From the NCBI GenBank assembly GCA_964537505.1, contig CAZICK010000015.1:1-53385 (forward strand): a stretch of DNA of 53,385 nucleotides, written 5' to 3'. The DNA is from DAINBT01 sp036732785 (GTDB taxonomy: Bacteria > Planctomycetota > Phycisphaerae > Sedimentisphaerales > SM23-30). Positions 42,448-52,317 of this stretch are shown piece by piece (position 1 is the stretch's first letter; the number at the start of each line of letters is the position of its first letter). A model generated the notes under the pieces. It saw only the letters and a list, made by a program, of their open reading frames with translations, ran no database searches and was not told the origin of the DNA. The position numbers were made by a program, and so were the translations under genes.

Positions 42448-44631
42448 TCAACCCCCCAGACCAACAAGCACTTCAAGTAAAAATACAATAGCAAAAACAA
42501 CCGCAACAGATACTGAAAAACCAATTATATCAACCTTGTCCCACTTGTCAAATTCCCAGTTGGAATTGGGGAATATCTTCTGGCTGTCGAACCGGTGCGG
42601 ATTGGCGTATGACAGTTCAAGCTCGCGGGCATCTTCCCGGCAATCGATCAGGACCACCGTTTTCATCTTGACAAAAAACCTGTCCAGTCTTTTCTTGTCA
42701 TCCGGCGCCGTCAACAAAGCCACAATAATAAAAATAACAAAGGGGACAAATGTTCGGATTACAATACGTATTGTCTCATTCAGGGCATAAGGGTTTCGCG
42801 ACAGATCGAATCCCGCCTTGTCCAGCCCAATAAGTTCCAGGTATAATATCCCCTTGCCTTGTAATCGGCCATCCTCATTGCCTGCCCCCTTGTTCCAGAA
42901 GATGTGCTTCTTCTCCAGCGTATATGTCTTGGAAAACTTCTCGCCCATTTTCAGCTCAGCTGGACAAGGCCTGCCGGCTCTATCCTGGACTTCGAGTTGT
43001 TGCCATTGTTCGATCTCCCGGCGGCGCTGCGATATATCCATCTCACGTGCCGGATAAGTTCTTACCACAGGGCCCGGATCGGTAGTCTTCAAAAGATATG
43101 AATTACTGCGCAAAGACGGGAAAATATTAGGTATAAGCAAAGGCAAAATATAAAACAAAACCGCCGTGGCCACGATGGAACACCATGCAGCCGTTTTATT
43201 GGCCCGGCGCCATTTCATACCCAGCCAGAAACTTGCCGCCACCATAACGTTAAATTCCCACATAAATTTCAGTATCTGCAAAATAGTGTCAAACTGGGTC
43301 GCAAGCAAGGCGCCGCCAATAACCACCAACCCGCCAATAACCCTGCCCACCATAACATAATGCCTTTCACTGCGAAGAGGATTCAGGGGCTGGTAGAGAT
43401 TGTGCGTCAGCAAACCTGAGCACGTGATCATCAGGCAATCGGCGGTACTCATCAAGGCCGCCATCAGGCAGGCGATCATCAGACCAACCAGCCCGACTTT
43501 ATGGGGACCAAGCAGATCAAGTGTGGCATAACCCCAAACCAAATCCGGATTCTGTACCTCATCATGGTAGAGCACTATCGCCGTAAGAGCGAAAAAACCC
43601 CAGAAAACCGTCACGAATCGCTTCATGAAACATCCGCTCACTAAACCGAAACGACACGTATATTCATCCTTGGCCGAACCCGTAACTACAAGCGAATTGG
43701 GTTGAATCACCACGTTAATAGCGCCCATCACCACCAGGGCGCCAATATAATACCAGGTAAAATCTATATTGCTGGCAGAGCCGAAAATCTCGAAGTTCGA
43801 CTCGGAAATCCGCTGGTGGAGCGTTCTTAAAGCATCCATTGGCCCACTGCCACCGTAAATGCTATTGATTTTAGCTAATGAAAATGGAATCAATATTACC
43901 GAAAGAATTATGATAAATATACCCTGGACGGTATCGGTGATAAAGGCCGCCTCCAAACCCCCGGATACAGCATAAAGCATTACCACGATACATACCACCC
44001 AGACTAATACTCCCTGATCGATATAAGAAAATAACTTGCTGGGTCTTTCGCGGAGTAACTCATCGAGTCTGCTTTTCTGCGCCCGATCAAGACTCTCATA
44101 GTCAGCGGACTGCAAACGATCTAACTCCTGGGCCTGTTGATATTCAGCTTGTTCCGCAACCGACCATGCCTCGGCAGGCTTGGGAGTAAGGGCAACGATA
44201 GTTTTGGTCATGGCACTGAAGCCCACCGACAAAATAGCCATCATCCCTATGGTGCCGATAATGGAATACACGCCCGCCATGGTTTTAGAACCGTAACGCT
44301 CCTCGAAAAAGTCGCCCAGGGTCATCAGACGCAACCGGCGCATCCACGGCATAACCATCCAGTATATCGGTGTGGCGGGCAGATAGATCAGCGAACTCCA
44401 GATACCGCCGGCCCCATTCTTAAAGGTAGTGGTGGTTACCCCAACACAGGTATCCACAGATGTGCTCTGGCCAAAAGACGCGAACGTTTGGATGAACTTG
44501 CCAAATCGTCGGCCGGCCAGGAAATAGTCCTCCTGGTTCTTTATACGACGCATCGACCATATACCGATACCGATGATAACCAGAAAATAAAGGACAATAA
44601 CAATCAGATCAATAGCAGGCAAACCAAACAT
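42448..44631 (-). CDS. Sodium:solute symporter (SSS family)
   Basis: 727 residues with about 13-14 membrane helices. The start LPAIDLIVIVLYFLVIIGIG, followed by RIKNQEDYFLAGRRFGKF and VDTCVGVTTTTFKNGAGGIW, is typical of the family. A soluble insertion of about 55 residues after the fifth helix (EAWSVAEQAEYQQAQELD ...) and a long extramembrane segment before the last two helices are PVC-style elaborations. It imports a small organic substrate with sodium, probably one processed by the URO-D protein encoded directly downstream. The substrate cannot be predicted. Confidence 0.9.
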   Translation of the reverse strand: MFGLPAIDLIVIVLYFLVIIGIGIWSMRRIKNQEDYFLAGRRFGKFIQTFASFGQSTSVDTCVGVTTTTFKNGAGGIWSSLIYLPATPIYWMVMPWMRRLRLMTLGDFFEERYGSKTMAGVYSIIGTIGMMAILSVGFSAMTKTIVALTPKPAEAWSVAEQAEYQQAQELDRLQSADYESLDRAQKSRLDELLRERPSKLFSYIDQGVLVWVVCIVVMLYAVSGGLEAAFITDTVQGIFIIILSVILIPFSLAKINSIYGGSGPMDALRTLHQRISESNFEIFGSASNIDFTWYYIGALVVMGAINVVIQPNSLVVTGSAKDEYTCRFGLVSGCFMKRFVTVFWGFFALTAIVLYHDEVQNPDLVWGYATLDLLGPHKVGLVGLMIACLMAALMSTADCLMITCSGLLTHNLYQPLNPLRSERHYVMVGRVIGGLVVIGGALLATQFDTILQILKFMWEFNVMVAASFWLGMKWRRANKTAAWCSIVATAVLFYILPLLIPNIFPSLRSNSYLLKTTDPGPVVRTYPAREMDISQRRREIEQWQQLEVQDRAGRPCPAELKMGEKFSKTYTLEKKHIFWNKGAGNEDGRLQGKGILYLELIGLDKAGFDLSRNPYALNETIRIVIRTFVPFVIFIIVALLTAPDDKKRLDRFFVKMKTVVLIDCREDARELELSYANPHRFDSQKIFPNSNWEFDKWDKVDIIGFSVSVAVVFAIVFLLEVLVGLGG

Positions 44632-45014
44632 AGAAATTCTTCACCTTAGAACACATTAACTTCAAACCAGTTACACCACGTTCGATACAACCGGCGCACA
44701 TGATAACACTACTGTTAGCGATAATTCTACTGATTTGCCTGTGGTAAATCAAAAGGTTTTTCGTAACCCCCTGCAACCTCTCGTCAGAAGCGTATTTCCC
44801 CCGAAGCCCGGCTATCGTCTCGAAAATAGCGGTTATTTAAACCAGATTCCAGCTTCGCGCATAAGCAACACGCAAGAAAAGTGCGACACGTAGAGCCGCG
44901 CAAGCGAAATCGCACTGAAAAACCTCAGCTAAAAATTGAGCCGCGCCCTTACTCGCAGACGCGGCTCTTGCTTTAACAGCTTCCGGCTATTCGGTATGGG
45001 CATTGCTTGTGTAT
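44632..45014. other. Intergenic region with dispersed palindrome and terminator
   Basis: It contains AGTGCGA (44880-44886) and TCGCACT (44910-44916) and the terminator at 44938-44967. The promoter of the SSS operon should lie here on the minus strand but is not obvious. No ORF. Confidence 0.5.
44938..44967 (-). terminator. Intrinsic terminator of the PEP-CTERM gene
   Basis: Perfect 8-bp GAGCCGCG/CGCGGCTC stem with a 14-nt loop. On the minus strand it is followed by AATTTTTAG and lies 47 bp after the stop of the PEP-CTERM gene. The plus strand also has a T-rich tail, so it may work both ways. Confidence 0.8.
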
Positions 45015-45785
45015 CTACACTGTTTTTCTCCCGGGACGTAAAAATAATACAAAACCGCCCAGGCCAAGAAGGACCAGAGCGGCCGGCTCAGGAATATTAT
45101 AGGGCACAACACCGGAGACTTCCACAACCAGATCGTTGTAATCGCCGTCGAAAGAACTGCTATGATAACGGAGATCTTCCCAGGCAATAACGTAATTACC
45201 AATTACATTATCGCAGTGCCCGTCATTGCCTGTAATCTGGTAAGTAACCATTTGGTCAATACCACCTGCGTTGTCGTTCGGAGCCGAACTCAAAACATAA
45301 TCAGGACCGCAATTGGGCATCACATTGAGAGCAAAACGAAAAATATCACCCGTCTGCGAACTATCCAGGAATCCCTTTTGGGTTCCATCGGAACCGCCGT
45401 AGCCGTCATAAATATCTTGAGTTGCTCCACCGCTACTGAAAATATCGTAGAATGTAGCCTCATCGCCACTGGGTAAGAAACCAAACTGATGCTCGTAACC
45501 AGCAAACTTGGCCTTTGCTTCAGCCGTGCCTTGTTGATCTTTTTTACCTTCTTGGTCCTTTTCAAGATAGGTCCAGAATTGATCGATAGGATCTCCCGGT
45601 TCGGCATTGTAATCGCTAATCCGAATAATGTTGTCCCAACCATACAACTCTTCCATAATCTCAGCCAACGTAGCTTCTGGGGATTCCTCGGAGGTTGTAA
45701 TTACCGTGATGGCCCTGGCAGCTACGACCGCCGGAAAAAACAATAATAGGACCGTCAGTGCGATAAAAACAGGTTCCCTTCTCAT
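45015..45785 (-). CDS. PEP-CTERM sorted protein with DUF4114 domain
   Basis: 256 residues from the ATG at 45785, which has GAGAG upstream. A signal peptide covers about 1-25 (cleavage near VAARA). A DUF4114-like domain ends in WEDLRYHSSSFDGDYNDLVVEVSG, with the usual acidic DYNDL motif. The protein ends in NIPEPAALVLLGLGGFVLF followed by RPGRK: PEP motif, hydrophobic helix and basic tail. This is a substrate for an exosortase, presumably the one at 5373-7379, and would be cut and attached at the cell surface, possibly to the polysaccharide. It is the only PEP-CTERM protein in the window. A GCAGGC/GCCTGC hairpin (45830-45846) lies in its leader. Confidence 0.93.
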   Translation of the reverse strand: MRREPVFIALTVLLLFFPAVVAARAITVITTSEESPEATLAEIMEELYGWDNIIRISDYNAEPGDPIDQFWTYLEKDQEGKKDQQGTAEAKAKFAGYEHQFGFLPSGDEATFYDIFSSGGATQDIYDGYGGSDGTQKGFLDSSQTGDIFRFALNVMPNCGPDYVLSSAPNDNAGGIDQMVTYQITGNDGHCDNVIGNYVIAWEDLRYHSSSFDGDYNDLVVEVSGVVPYNIPEPAALVLLGLGGFVLFLRPGRKTV

Positions 45786-45848
45786 ATACTCTCTTTTCTC
45801 TACCTCAACTAGTGTGAAAGCTACGCACCGCAGGCGTCTTGCCTGCAT

Positions 45849-46969
45849 CTTGTACTAACCATCAGTCCTTACTAAAACTTAAAATATATACCGACTCCAG
45901 GCAAACCTGGTGGAGCCAAAAAAGCAAAGTTCGCGAACAAATGTGTACACAATAGGTAAAATGTTAGCTTTAGGCGGGCACGGCTAGGTTTATCTGGTAG
46001 GACCAGCGGGCGGAAAAGGCGAGAAGACCGAATGGCAGGTAATCTAACCTCTTGTTATCACAGAAGTTACAGACAGAACGTGAAATGCCGGGGTATTTGC
46101 GGCGATTCGCGAGAACCTGGCTTTGATGGCATATTTCGGTGGTTTCAATATTTCTTGGGACTTAAGGGGCGGGTTCGGCCACTATTACTATGATGTTACA
46201 GGCCCTTGTGGGTCTGGATTTGATTAAAGCGCCTCAAGCCCCTGAGGGTTAGGCTGATCTCGAAGTTGAGGAACAGAGGCTTTGGGATTCGTCTTTTCCC
46301 CGTCGGGGCTTATTTTTTTGCGCGTATTGGCAACAGAAACCCAATTGGTCCGATCCATAACAACGTGTAATCATCACAACCAGTATATCCGGCATATCTT
46401 CTAACTATAAAATGCAGTAAGACCCCAGAAAATCTTCTTTTCCGTTTGCCTAAGCCAAAATTCAATCTTACTATAAATATGAAGATTACAATGATATTTG
46501 TTGCCGGCAATTGAGGGCATTTACTGGCAAGCACACAAAAGTTTGAACACAAAAACAAATGTGATCTGCGATTTGAAAAAGTTTTATTCTGCCCTGGATC
46601 GGAGCCCTGGTCTGGCTGCCTCCTACAGACTGGGGCTCCACCTTTTTTGTCCGGCGATTCCCACCCGACACCAAGTCACATTATACTCACAACGGTTGAG
46701 TTCCCCCATTTCCTTATTGCTCAAACTGACCGATTGGTCGGCCTGAAAGGCATCAGGCTCCATTCGGCAGGTGACCTTCGGAAGGCCCCAAACAAGCAGA
46801 ACAAACAGGGTAGAAAGGTTGCCTTGTTTGAGATGACTTGTTACACTAGTAGTCAAAATGGGCAATTGTGACCGGAATCCGGGTGTTCGCAGGTCCACCA
46901 GGGCCTTTTGCAAACAGTATTGAACACAAAAAACTCCATCGGAAAACTATTCAGGACAAGTATAAAATC
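45849..46969. other. 1.1-kb region without recognised gene
   Basis: No protein-coding gene is convincing. It holds a hairpin with arms CTCCAG and CTGG-GGAG near 45895-45918, a terminator-like hairpin at 46298-46308 followed by a T-tract on the plus strand, and the word CTCAAACTGACCGATT (46720-46735) shared with 5291-5306. A small RNA ending at 46319 is possible. The efflux operon promoter should lie in its right part. Confidence 0.5.
46298..46319 (+). terminator. Terminator-like hairpin with T-tract
   Basis: CCCC-GTC-GGGG (46298-46308) followed by CTTATTTTTTTG on the plus strand. The stem is short. No plus-strand ORF precedes it, so if real it ends a non-coding transcript. Confidence 0.45.
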
Positions 46970-48346
46970 ATGAAAACGTTAATCACAATTATTATCACAT
47001 TCGTGGTAACCGCACTTGTCATTGTTGGCGTTGGTGTGGCGTTAAAGAGCAAGGCAGCGGCGAAAAAACCGACTATTGTTCGTGTGGAAAACCCGGTGCC
47101 CGGCAGCCTGACCGAGTTTATTAACGCGCCAGGCATAGTCGAGCCGAAACACAAAGTGGAAATAAGTGCAAAGATTTCAGCTCGGATCGTGGAATTGCCT
47201 TTTGATGTCAGGGCAAAGGTGACCAAAGGTGATCCGAACGCCAATCCTCCGATTGCCCCATCGGTTCTGCTACGTCTGGACGGCAGCGATCTTGAAGCTG
47301 AGTTGCGGTCAACCGAGGCAAGCTATGCAGCCCGGACAGCCCAAATTGACGTGGCCAAAACGGAGATCGAAAGTAAAAAAGCCAGCTTGGAAGGTACTCA
47401 CTCCGCGCTAGAACAGGCTGAACGTGACTTACAGCGGAAGAAAACACTGCTTAATTCACAGGATGTCTCTGAGTCTGAGGTGGACCAGATTCAAAGGCAG
47501 GTTGACGAGCTTAGGGCCCAGGTTTCCGTAGCGGAACACGGATTGAAGGCCGCAGAGTTGGGGTTTGTGATCTCCCAACACAACCTCCAGGCCGCCGAGG
47601 CGGAAATTGCCAGGGCTCGGCAGAGCCTAAGCTATACCACCATTACCTCACCAATCGACGGAGTAGTGACCAAAGTAAATGTGGAAGTGGGTGAGATAGT
47701 CACCGGCACAATAAACAACCCGGGAACGGTAATAATAGAGGTGGCGGATCTCTCGCAGATGCTGCTGATAGCTCAGGTGGACGAGTCGGATATCAGTGGC
47801 GTCAAAATGGGACAGCACGCCAAGGTGCGTATCCAAGCCTGGCAGGACAAGGTTTTTGAGGGGCTGGTGGAAGCGATCGCCATGACTCCGGCTATGGATA
47901 TAGGTGGGTCGAAATATTTCGAAGTGGAAATTATGCTGGAAACGGACGGTCAGCAGCTTTTTTCAGGGCTTACCGCCGATGTGGATATCGAAACTTTTGA
48001 ACATAAAGACGTCTTGAAAATTCCCAGTCAGGCGGTCTTGGGTCAAAAGGTTGACGATCTGCCTCTGAAGATTCGTGAAGACTCTCCGGAAGTGGATGAA
48101 AAAAAAACGTTTGTTCCGGTGGTATATCGTTACATTGACGGCGAAGCGACTGTCACTCCGGTTAAGATAGGAAAAAGCGATGCCACGCATACTATAATCC
48201 TTTCGGGGATAACTGCCGAGGATCAGATTGTCGTAGGGCCTTATAAGGAACTCGAAAAAATCAAACATGAACAAAAAATCAAAGACGAACGGGAAAAGGA
48301 AGAAGAAGAAAAGAAGGAAAAAGAAAAACAAAAAAAAGAAAAGTAA
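46970..48346 (+). CDS. MacA/HlyD-type periplasmic adaptor protein
   Basis: About 458 residues: an N-terminal membrane anchor (about 3-24), a barrel-sandwich half (GIVEPKHKVEISAKISARI), a long alpha-hairpin coiled coil (about 115-225), the closing sandwich half (ITSPIDGVVTKVNVEVGEIV) and a beta-barrel. It links the MacB-like pump to the outer-membrane channel. The ATG at 46970 starts at the membrane anchor; the longer frame to 46868 is unlikely. The last 30 residues are almost only Lys, Glu and Asp, an unusual highly charged tail. Followed by the ATPase gene after 47 bp. Confidence 0.92.
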   Translation: MKTLITIIITFVVTALVIVGVGVALKSKAAAKKPTIVRVENPVPGSLTEFINAPGIVEPKHKVEISAKISARIVELPFDVRAKVTKGDPNANPPIAPSVLLRLDGSDLEAELRSTEASYAARTAQIDVAKTEIESKKASLEGTHSALEQAERDLQRKKTLLNSQDVSESEVDQIQRQVDELRAQVSVAEHGLKAAELGFVISQHNLQAAEAEIARARQSLSYTTITSPIDGVVTKVNVEVGEIVTGTINNPGTVIIEVADLSQMLLIAQVDESDISGVKMGQHAKVRIQAWQDKVFEGLVEAIAMTPAMDIGGSKYFEVEIMLETDGQQLFSGLTADVDIETFEHKDVLKIPSQAVLGQKVDDLPLKIREDSPEVDEKKTFVPVVYRYIDGEATVTPVKIGKSDATHTIILSGITAEDQIVVGPYKELEKIKHEQKIKDEREKEEEEKKEKEKQKKEK

Positions 48347-48393
48347 CCGTTCAGCCATTCATAACGAAAAGGAACAACTGCTGTTTTGTCGAA

Positions 48394-49107
48394 ATGCTAT
48401 TACAACTTAAAAACGTGACAAAGATATACAAGGTGGGCGTCGAACGCATCCATGCCCTGGACGGGGTGGACCTCGAAGTAAATGAAAATGAGTATGTAGC
48501 GGTGATGGGCGCTTCGGGATCGGGAAAGAGCACCCTGATGAATGTGTTGGGCTGCCTCGATCGGTGCACTTCCGGCAGCTATGAGCTGACAGGCAAAAAT
48601 ACGACGGCGATGGGGGCGGGAACTTTAGCTCGTATTCGCAACGAACAGATTGGTTTTGTATTTCAATCGTTTGAGCTGTTGCCGCGGCTCAGCGCCCTGA
48701 AAAATGTGGAACTGCCGCTTATCTATTCCCGAAACATCGGATGGCTGTCCCGTCGTAAGCTGGCCAAGGCCGTGCTGGAGCGGGTAGGATTATCCGAGCG
48801 AGCCAGGCACCGGCCGAATCAACTTTCCGGTGGTGAAAAGCAGCGAGTAGCCATTGCACGGGCTTTGATTTGCAGTCCGAAGATTCTGCTGGCCGATGAA
48901 CCGACCGGCAATCTCGACAGCAAAACAGCGGATGGTATTATGGCCTTGTTTGATCAGCTTCATCGGGACGGACAGACGATCATTATAGTAACGCATGAAG
49001 AATCTGTAGCACAGCATACCAGGCGAATCATTGGCATGAAGGACGGCAAAATCGGTTTTGATCGGCCCGTCGATCATAGCCGAAAGCAACAGGGAAAACA
49101 GTCATGA
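48394..49107 (+). CDS. MacB/LolD-type ABC transporter ATPase
   Basis: 237 residues with all ATPase motifs: Walker A GASGSGKST, Q-loop FVFQSFELLPRLSALKNVELP, signature LSGGEKQRVAIARAL, Walker B ILLADEPTGNLDS and H-loop IIVTHEE. The MacB/LolD/FtsE group is indicated by ADEPTGNLD. It ends with an ATGA overlap with the permease gene, so the two subunits are made together. In E. coli MacB the ATPase and permease are one protein; here they are separate. Confidence 0.95.
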   Translation: MLLQLKNVTKIYKVGVERIHALDGVDLEVNENEYVAVMGASGSGKSTLMNVLGCLDRCTSGSYELTGKNTTAMGAGTLARIRNEQIGFVFQSFELLPRLSALKNVELPLIYSRNIGWLSRRKLAKAVLERVGLSERARHRPNQLSGGEKQRVAIARALICSPKILLADEPTGNLDSKTADGIMALFDQLHRDGQTIIIVTHEESVAQHTRRIIGMKDGKIGFDRPVDHSRKQQGKQS

Positions 49108-50390
49108 AAAGGTTGCTTGTAATGCCGATTATGTTTGTTGCGCTGCTGTTGCAGGGTATGTGGCTGGCGATGGGGCAGATATGGGCGAATAAAACCCGCT
49201 CGGCACTAACCACGATCGGAATAGTCATCGGCGTAGCTTCGGTAACAGCGGTAATCGCTGCGTTGACGGGACTTAAAACCACAGTGCTCAGCGAATTTGA
49301 GACTTTCGGTACCAACAAGATTTATCTTTTCCCGGATCAGCCGCGCCATGGTACGTTTCGCCAGGCTTCATGGCGAAAAATTATGTTTAAGCCGGAAGAA
49401 TTCGACGGTCTTCTGGAGCATTGTCCTTCGGTCGAAAGTTTTACACGGTTTTGTAGTCAAAGCCAAACAGTGCAATGCGGAGAGCAAATCATTGAAGACG
49501 TTCGAATCACGGGAGTGAATTTATCATGGCACCAGATCGAAAACCGATCGGTGACGTCAGGTCGGCCGTTTTCTGTGATAGATGAGACTCATGCCCGGCA
49601 GGTGTGTCTGATTACGCCGGAAGTGCGGGACAAACTTCAGCTTGATCGTGACTGCTCGGGACAATCCATTCTTATCGGCCGCCGAGGCTTTCGCATTGTG
49701 GGAGTGGTTGAAGAGCGGATTGAATCGTCAATGTTCAGCGGCGGAAGATCAAAGGCGGAAGCGCTGATTCCGTTTGACACGGCATGGAAACTGTGGGAGC
49801 CGTGGATGGGGGTTATTGCCACATGCAGAACGCCGCAGCTCTCGGAAGAGGCTCAGGCGGAATTGAAATTCTTTATGCGACGAAGCCGAAAACTCGAACC
49901 GGGCGAGCCGGACACCTTTGAACTGCAGGTTGTTGAGCAGGCGGTAAAAATCATCAAACAAATAGGACTGATAGTAACAGGGGTGGCGGGGGGTATTGTG
50001 GGTATTTCACTGCTGGTAGGCGGAATAGGGATTATGAACATCATGCTGGTGTCGGTTTCGGAACGGACACGTGAAATCGGCTTGCGAAAAGCCGTGGGGG
50101 CTCGCCCTTCCACCATCCTGTTGCAATTCCTGATCGAAGCGGTTACGCTGTGTCTTTTAGGCGGCATTATAGGTGTTGCTTTTGGCCAGTTATTAATCTC
50201 AGCCGTAGCCGGCATTCTCAAAATGGTACTTTCACCAGGCGTAGCCGAACTGCTGGCTAAACCGTACATCCCTATGTGGGCGATAGCTGTGTCATTTGGT
50301 TTTTCTGCATTTGTGGGCGTGTTTTTTGGTATGTTCCCCGCGATCAAGGCCGCTCAACTCGACCCGATTGAGGCATTGAGACATGAATAA
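49104..50390 (+). CDS. MacB/FtsX-type ABC transporter permease
   Basis: 428 residues: one N-terminal membrane helix (about 5-25) preceding the NKTRSALTTIGIVIGVASV element, a MacB periplasmic core domain (about 50-265) and three C-terminal helices of the FtsX domain (GIGIMNIMLVSVSERTREIG, then LGGIIGVAFGQ and the last helix). This mechanotransmission-type pump exports peptides, lipids or antibiotics from the periplasm. It overlaps the outer-membrane factor gene by eight bases. The substrate is unknown; export of a lipid or glycolipid is as plausible as drug efflux. Confidence 0.94.
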   Translation: MKRLLVMPIMFVALLLQGMWLAMGQIWANKTRSALTTIGIVIGVASVTAVIAALTGLKTTVLSEFETFGTNKIYLFPDQPRHGTFRQASWRKIMFKPEEFDGLLEHCPSVESFTRFCSQSQTVQCGEQIIEDVRITGVNLSWHQIENRSVTSGRPFSVIDETHARQVCLITPEVRDKLQLDRDCSGQSILIGRRGFRIVGVVEERIESSMFSGGRSKAEALIPFDTAWKLWEPWMGVIATCRTPQLSEEAQAELKFFMRRSRKLEPGEPDTFELQVVEQAVKIIKQIGLIVTGVAGGIVGISLLVGGIGIMNIMLVSVSERTREIGLRKAVGARPSTILLQFLIEAVTLCLLGGIIGVAFGQLLISAVAGILKMVLSPGVAELLAKPYIPMWAIAVSFGFSAFVGVFFGMFPAIKAAQLDPIEALRHE

Positions 50391-52047
50391 GATAACAAAA
50401 ACCTGTCCTTCCCGCGAAAGCGGCAATCCAGTATTTTTCGGATGTGTCTTTGCGATCACATTGCTGGCTGTGGTGCTCCTGGTTTGCGGTTGTGAGAATC
50501 CTTTCAGCAGGGACACTTTTGAGACAATATCGGTTCCGCCTGACCGTTTGCGCAAAATCGAAATGCTCCCTCTGGAATCGATGAGCGAAAATGAGAAACC
50601 ACGCGATGCCAATGAGCCGGCACCCATCGAGCAGCCGCCCGCGGAACTTACACTGACAATCGAGGAATGTCGCGCCATCGCCCTCGAAAATAATCTGGAT
50701 ATTAAAACACAACTGTTCGATCCGACAATCGCCGATGAGTCTCTCAAGGAAGCTCAGGCCCGTTTTGAACCGTTGGCCTTTTCGCGACTGGGTTTCGTCA
50801 AGAGCGACACTCCCGGTGGCACACCTATAACAATCACTTTGGATTCTTCGCAAAGAGAGAGTATCATGGGCGATGTTGGGGTCGAACTTCCATTGCGGAC
50901 AGGAGGTACGATTACGTTTGATCTTCCATCCAGCCAATTGGAAAGATATGACACCATATACTCGAGTGAGCTTTCGCTTTCACTCAGTCAGCCTCTGATG
51001 CGCAATAGTGGCGCCCGAACCAATACCTACGCGATTCGCATTGCTCATTATGATACGCAAATCGTCCAGGCACAAACTAAGCTGGAAATGACCAGGGTAC
51101 TGGCTCAGGTGGATCGGGCCTACTGGTTGCTGTATGCGTTCAGACGGGAGCTGGAGGTGCGCAAGCAGGAGTATGACCTGGCAATAGCACAATTGCAGCA
51201 AGCTCAGCGGAAAGTGCAGACGGGCCAGGTAGCCGAAATCGAGATAATTCGTGCGGAAGCCGCGGCCGCGCAGCGTCTTGAGGCTATTATACTGGCGGAA
51301 AACTCGACTCGCGATAGCGAGCGAAATCTGAAGCGACTACTGAACAGGATCGCACTGAAAATGGAAACGAAAACTGTGCTGATTCCCGCCACGCCGCCCA
51401 ATTGTATTTATTACCAATTGGATACCGAGCGCTTGCTGGAATGTGCGATCGAAAAACGTATGGAACTGCTGGAGTTGGAACTGCAGATCGCCAGGGACGC
51501 AACTACAATCGATTTCGGAAAAAATCAGACCCTGCCATTAGTACTGTTCGAATACGAATATAATATTAATGCCCTGGGCGGCAGTGCGGATGACTCTTTT
51601 GATTTGTTGTTGGACAACAGGTTTGTTGATCACAGGATTGGCCTGGTCCTGCAGGTGCCCATCGGAAATGCAGCGGCGAAAAGCCGATTACAAAAAGCGA
51701 TTTTGCAGCGGTGCCAGCGATTGGCTACCAAACAGTTGCGGGAACTGCAGATAAGGCAGGAAGTCCTCAACGCGGCGGACCAGATGGAGGCCAATTGGCA
51801 GAGGGTGGTAGCCAGTCGCAAAAGTATGATTTTAAGCGAAAGAAACCTCAAAGCTGAACAACGACAATTCGAATTGGGGTTACAGACTTCCACGGAAGTA
51901 CTCGATGCCCAGACGAGTTTTGCCAACGCCCAATCCGCCGAGATTCGGGCTATCGTGGAATACCAGATAGCACAGATCGACCTGGCCTATGCCACGGGCA
52001 CTCTGCTGGGGGCGGCACAGGTACACTGGGAACCTCAACAGCCCTGA
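50383..52047 (+). CDS. TolC-like outer-membrane factor lipoprotein
   Basis: 554 residues with a lipoprotein signal peptide (lipobox VCGC-EN, lipidated Cys near residue 37), then two outer-membrane efflux protein (OEP) repeats. The first begins ELTLTIEECRAIALENNLDI (about 88). Each repeat has long helices and a beta segment; the second ends LGLQTSTEVLDAQTSFANAQ. It forms the exit channel for the MacAB-like pump. The N-terminal residues TCPSRESGNP are the translation of a known type of dispersed DNA repeat (CCCGCGAAAGCGG, 50411-50423), so that repeat seems to have become part of the leader sequence. The gene overlaps the permease by eight bases. Confidence 0.93.
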   Translation: MNKITKTCPSRESGNPVFFGCVFAITLLAVVLLVCGCENPFSRDTFETISVPPDRLRKIEMLPLESMSENEKPRDANEPAPIEQPPAELTLTIEECRAIALENNLDIKTQLFDPTIADESLKEAQARFEPLAFSRLGFVKSDTPGGTPITITLDSSQRESIMGDVGVELPLRTGGTITFDLPSSQLERYDTIYSSELSLSLSQPLMRNSGARTNTYAIRIAHYDTQIVQAQTKLEMTRVLAQVDRAYWLLYAFRRELEVRKQEYDLAIAQLQQAQRKVQTGQVAEIEIIRAEAAAAQRLEAIILAENSTRDSERNLKRLLNRIALKMETKTVLIPATPPNCIYYQLDTERLLECAIEKRMELLELELQIARDATTIDFGKNQTLPLVLFEYEYNINALGGSADDSFDLLLDNRFVDHRIGLVLQVPIGNAAAKSRLQKAILQRCQRLATKQLRELQIRQEVLNAADQMEANWQRVVASRKSMILSERNLKAEQRQFELGLQTSTEVLDAQTSFANAQSAEIRAIVEYQIAQIDLAYATGTLLGAAQVHWEPQQP

Positions 52048-52224
52048 GTTTGTAATATGCCCATACATCCCCACTGCAACAAAAATTCTACAATCCCGAA
52101 TACAACAGTTCATACGCCGCCACCCACCGCAAAAAACGGTTGACACCCGCGAGGCACTACCAAAACAGACTCTTTTTCTGCCACACGCAAGGTCCGATAA
52201 TTTTACACAATCGCAAAAAAAGAC

Positions 52225-52252
52225 TTGCAAATGTTCCTGCTTGTGATATAAT
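52225..52252 (+). promoter_or_regulatory. Sigma-70-type promoter of the aldolase gene
   Basis: TTGCAA (52225-52230), 16 bp, then TATAAT (52247-52252). The gene starts 66 bp downstream with an AGGAG ribosome site at 52308-52312. This is the clearest promoter in the window. Confidence 0.8.
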
Positions 52253-52317
52253 GTTGGGTTCGTAGCGTTTTTATGTTTGCAATAAAGTAGCATTGTATTT
52301 AATACACAGGAGTTGTC

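Noticed and set aside
46000..46300. Transposase remnant in the gene-poor region
   Set aside because: Partial translation of this stretch gives only short fragments with no transposase motif.
46868..46969. 34-residue extension of the MacA-like protein
   Set aside because: It precedes the membrane anchor, has no family features, and the ATG at 46970 fits the usual start.
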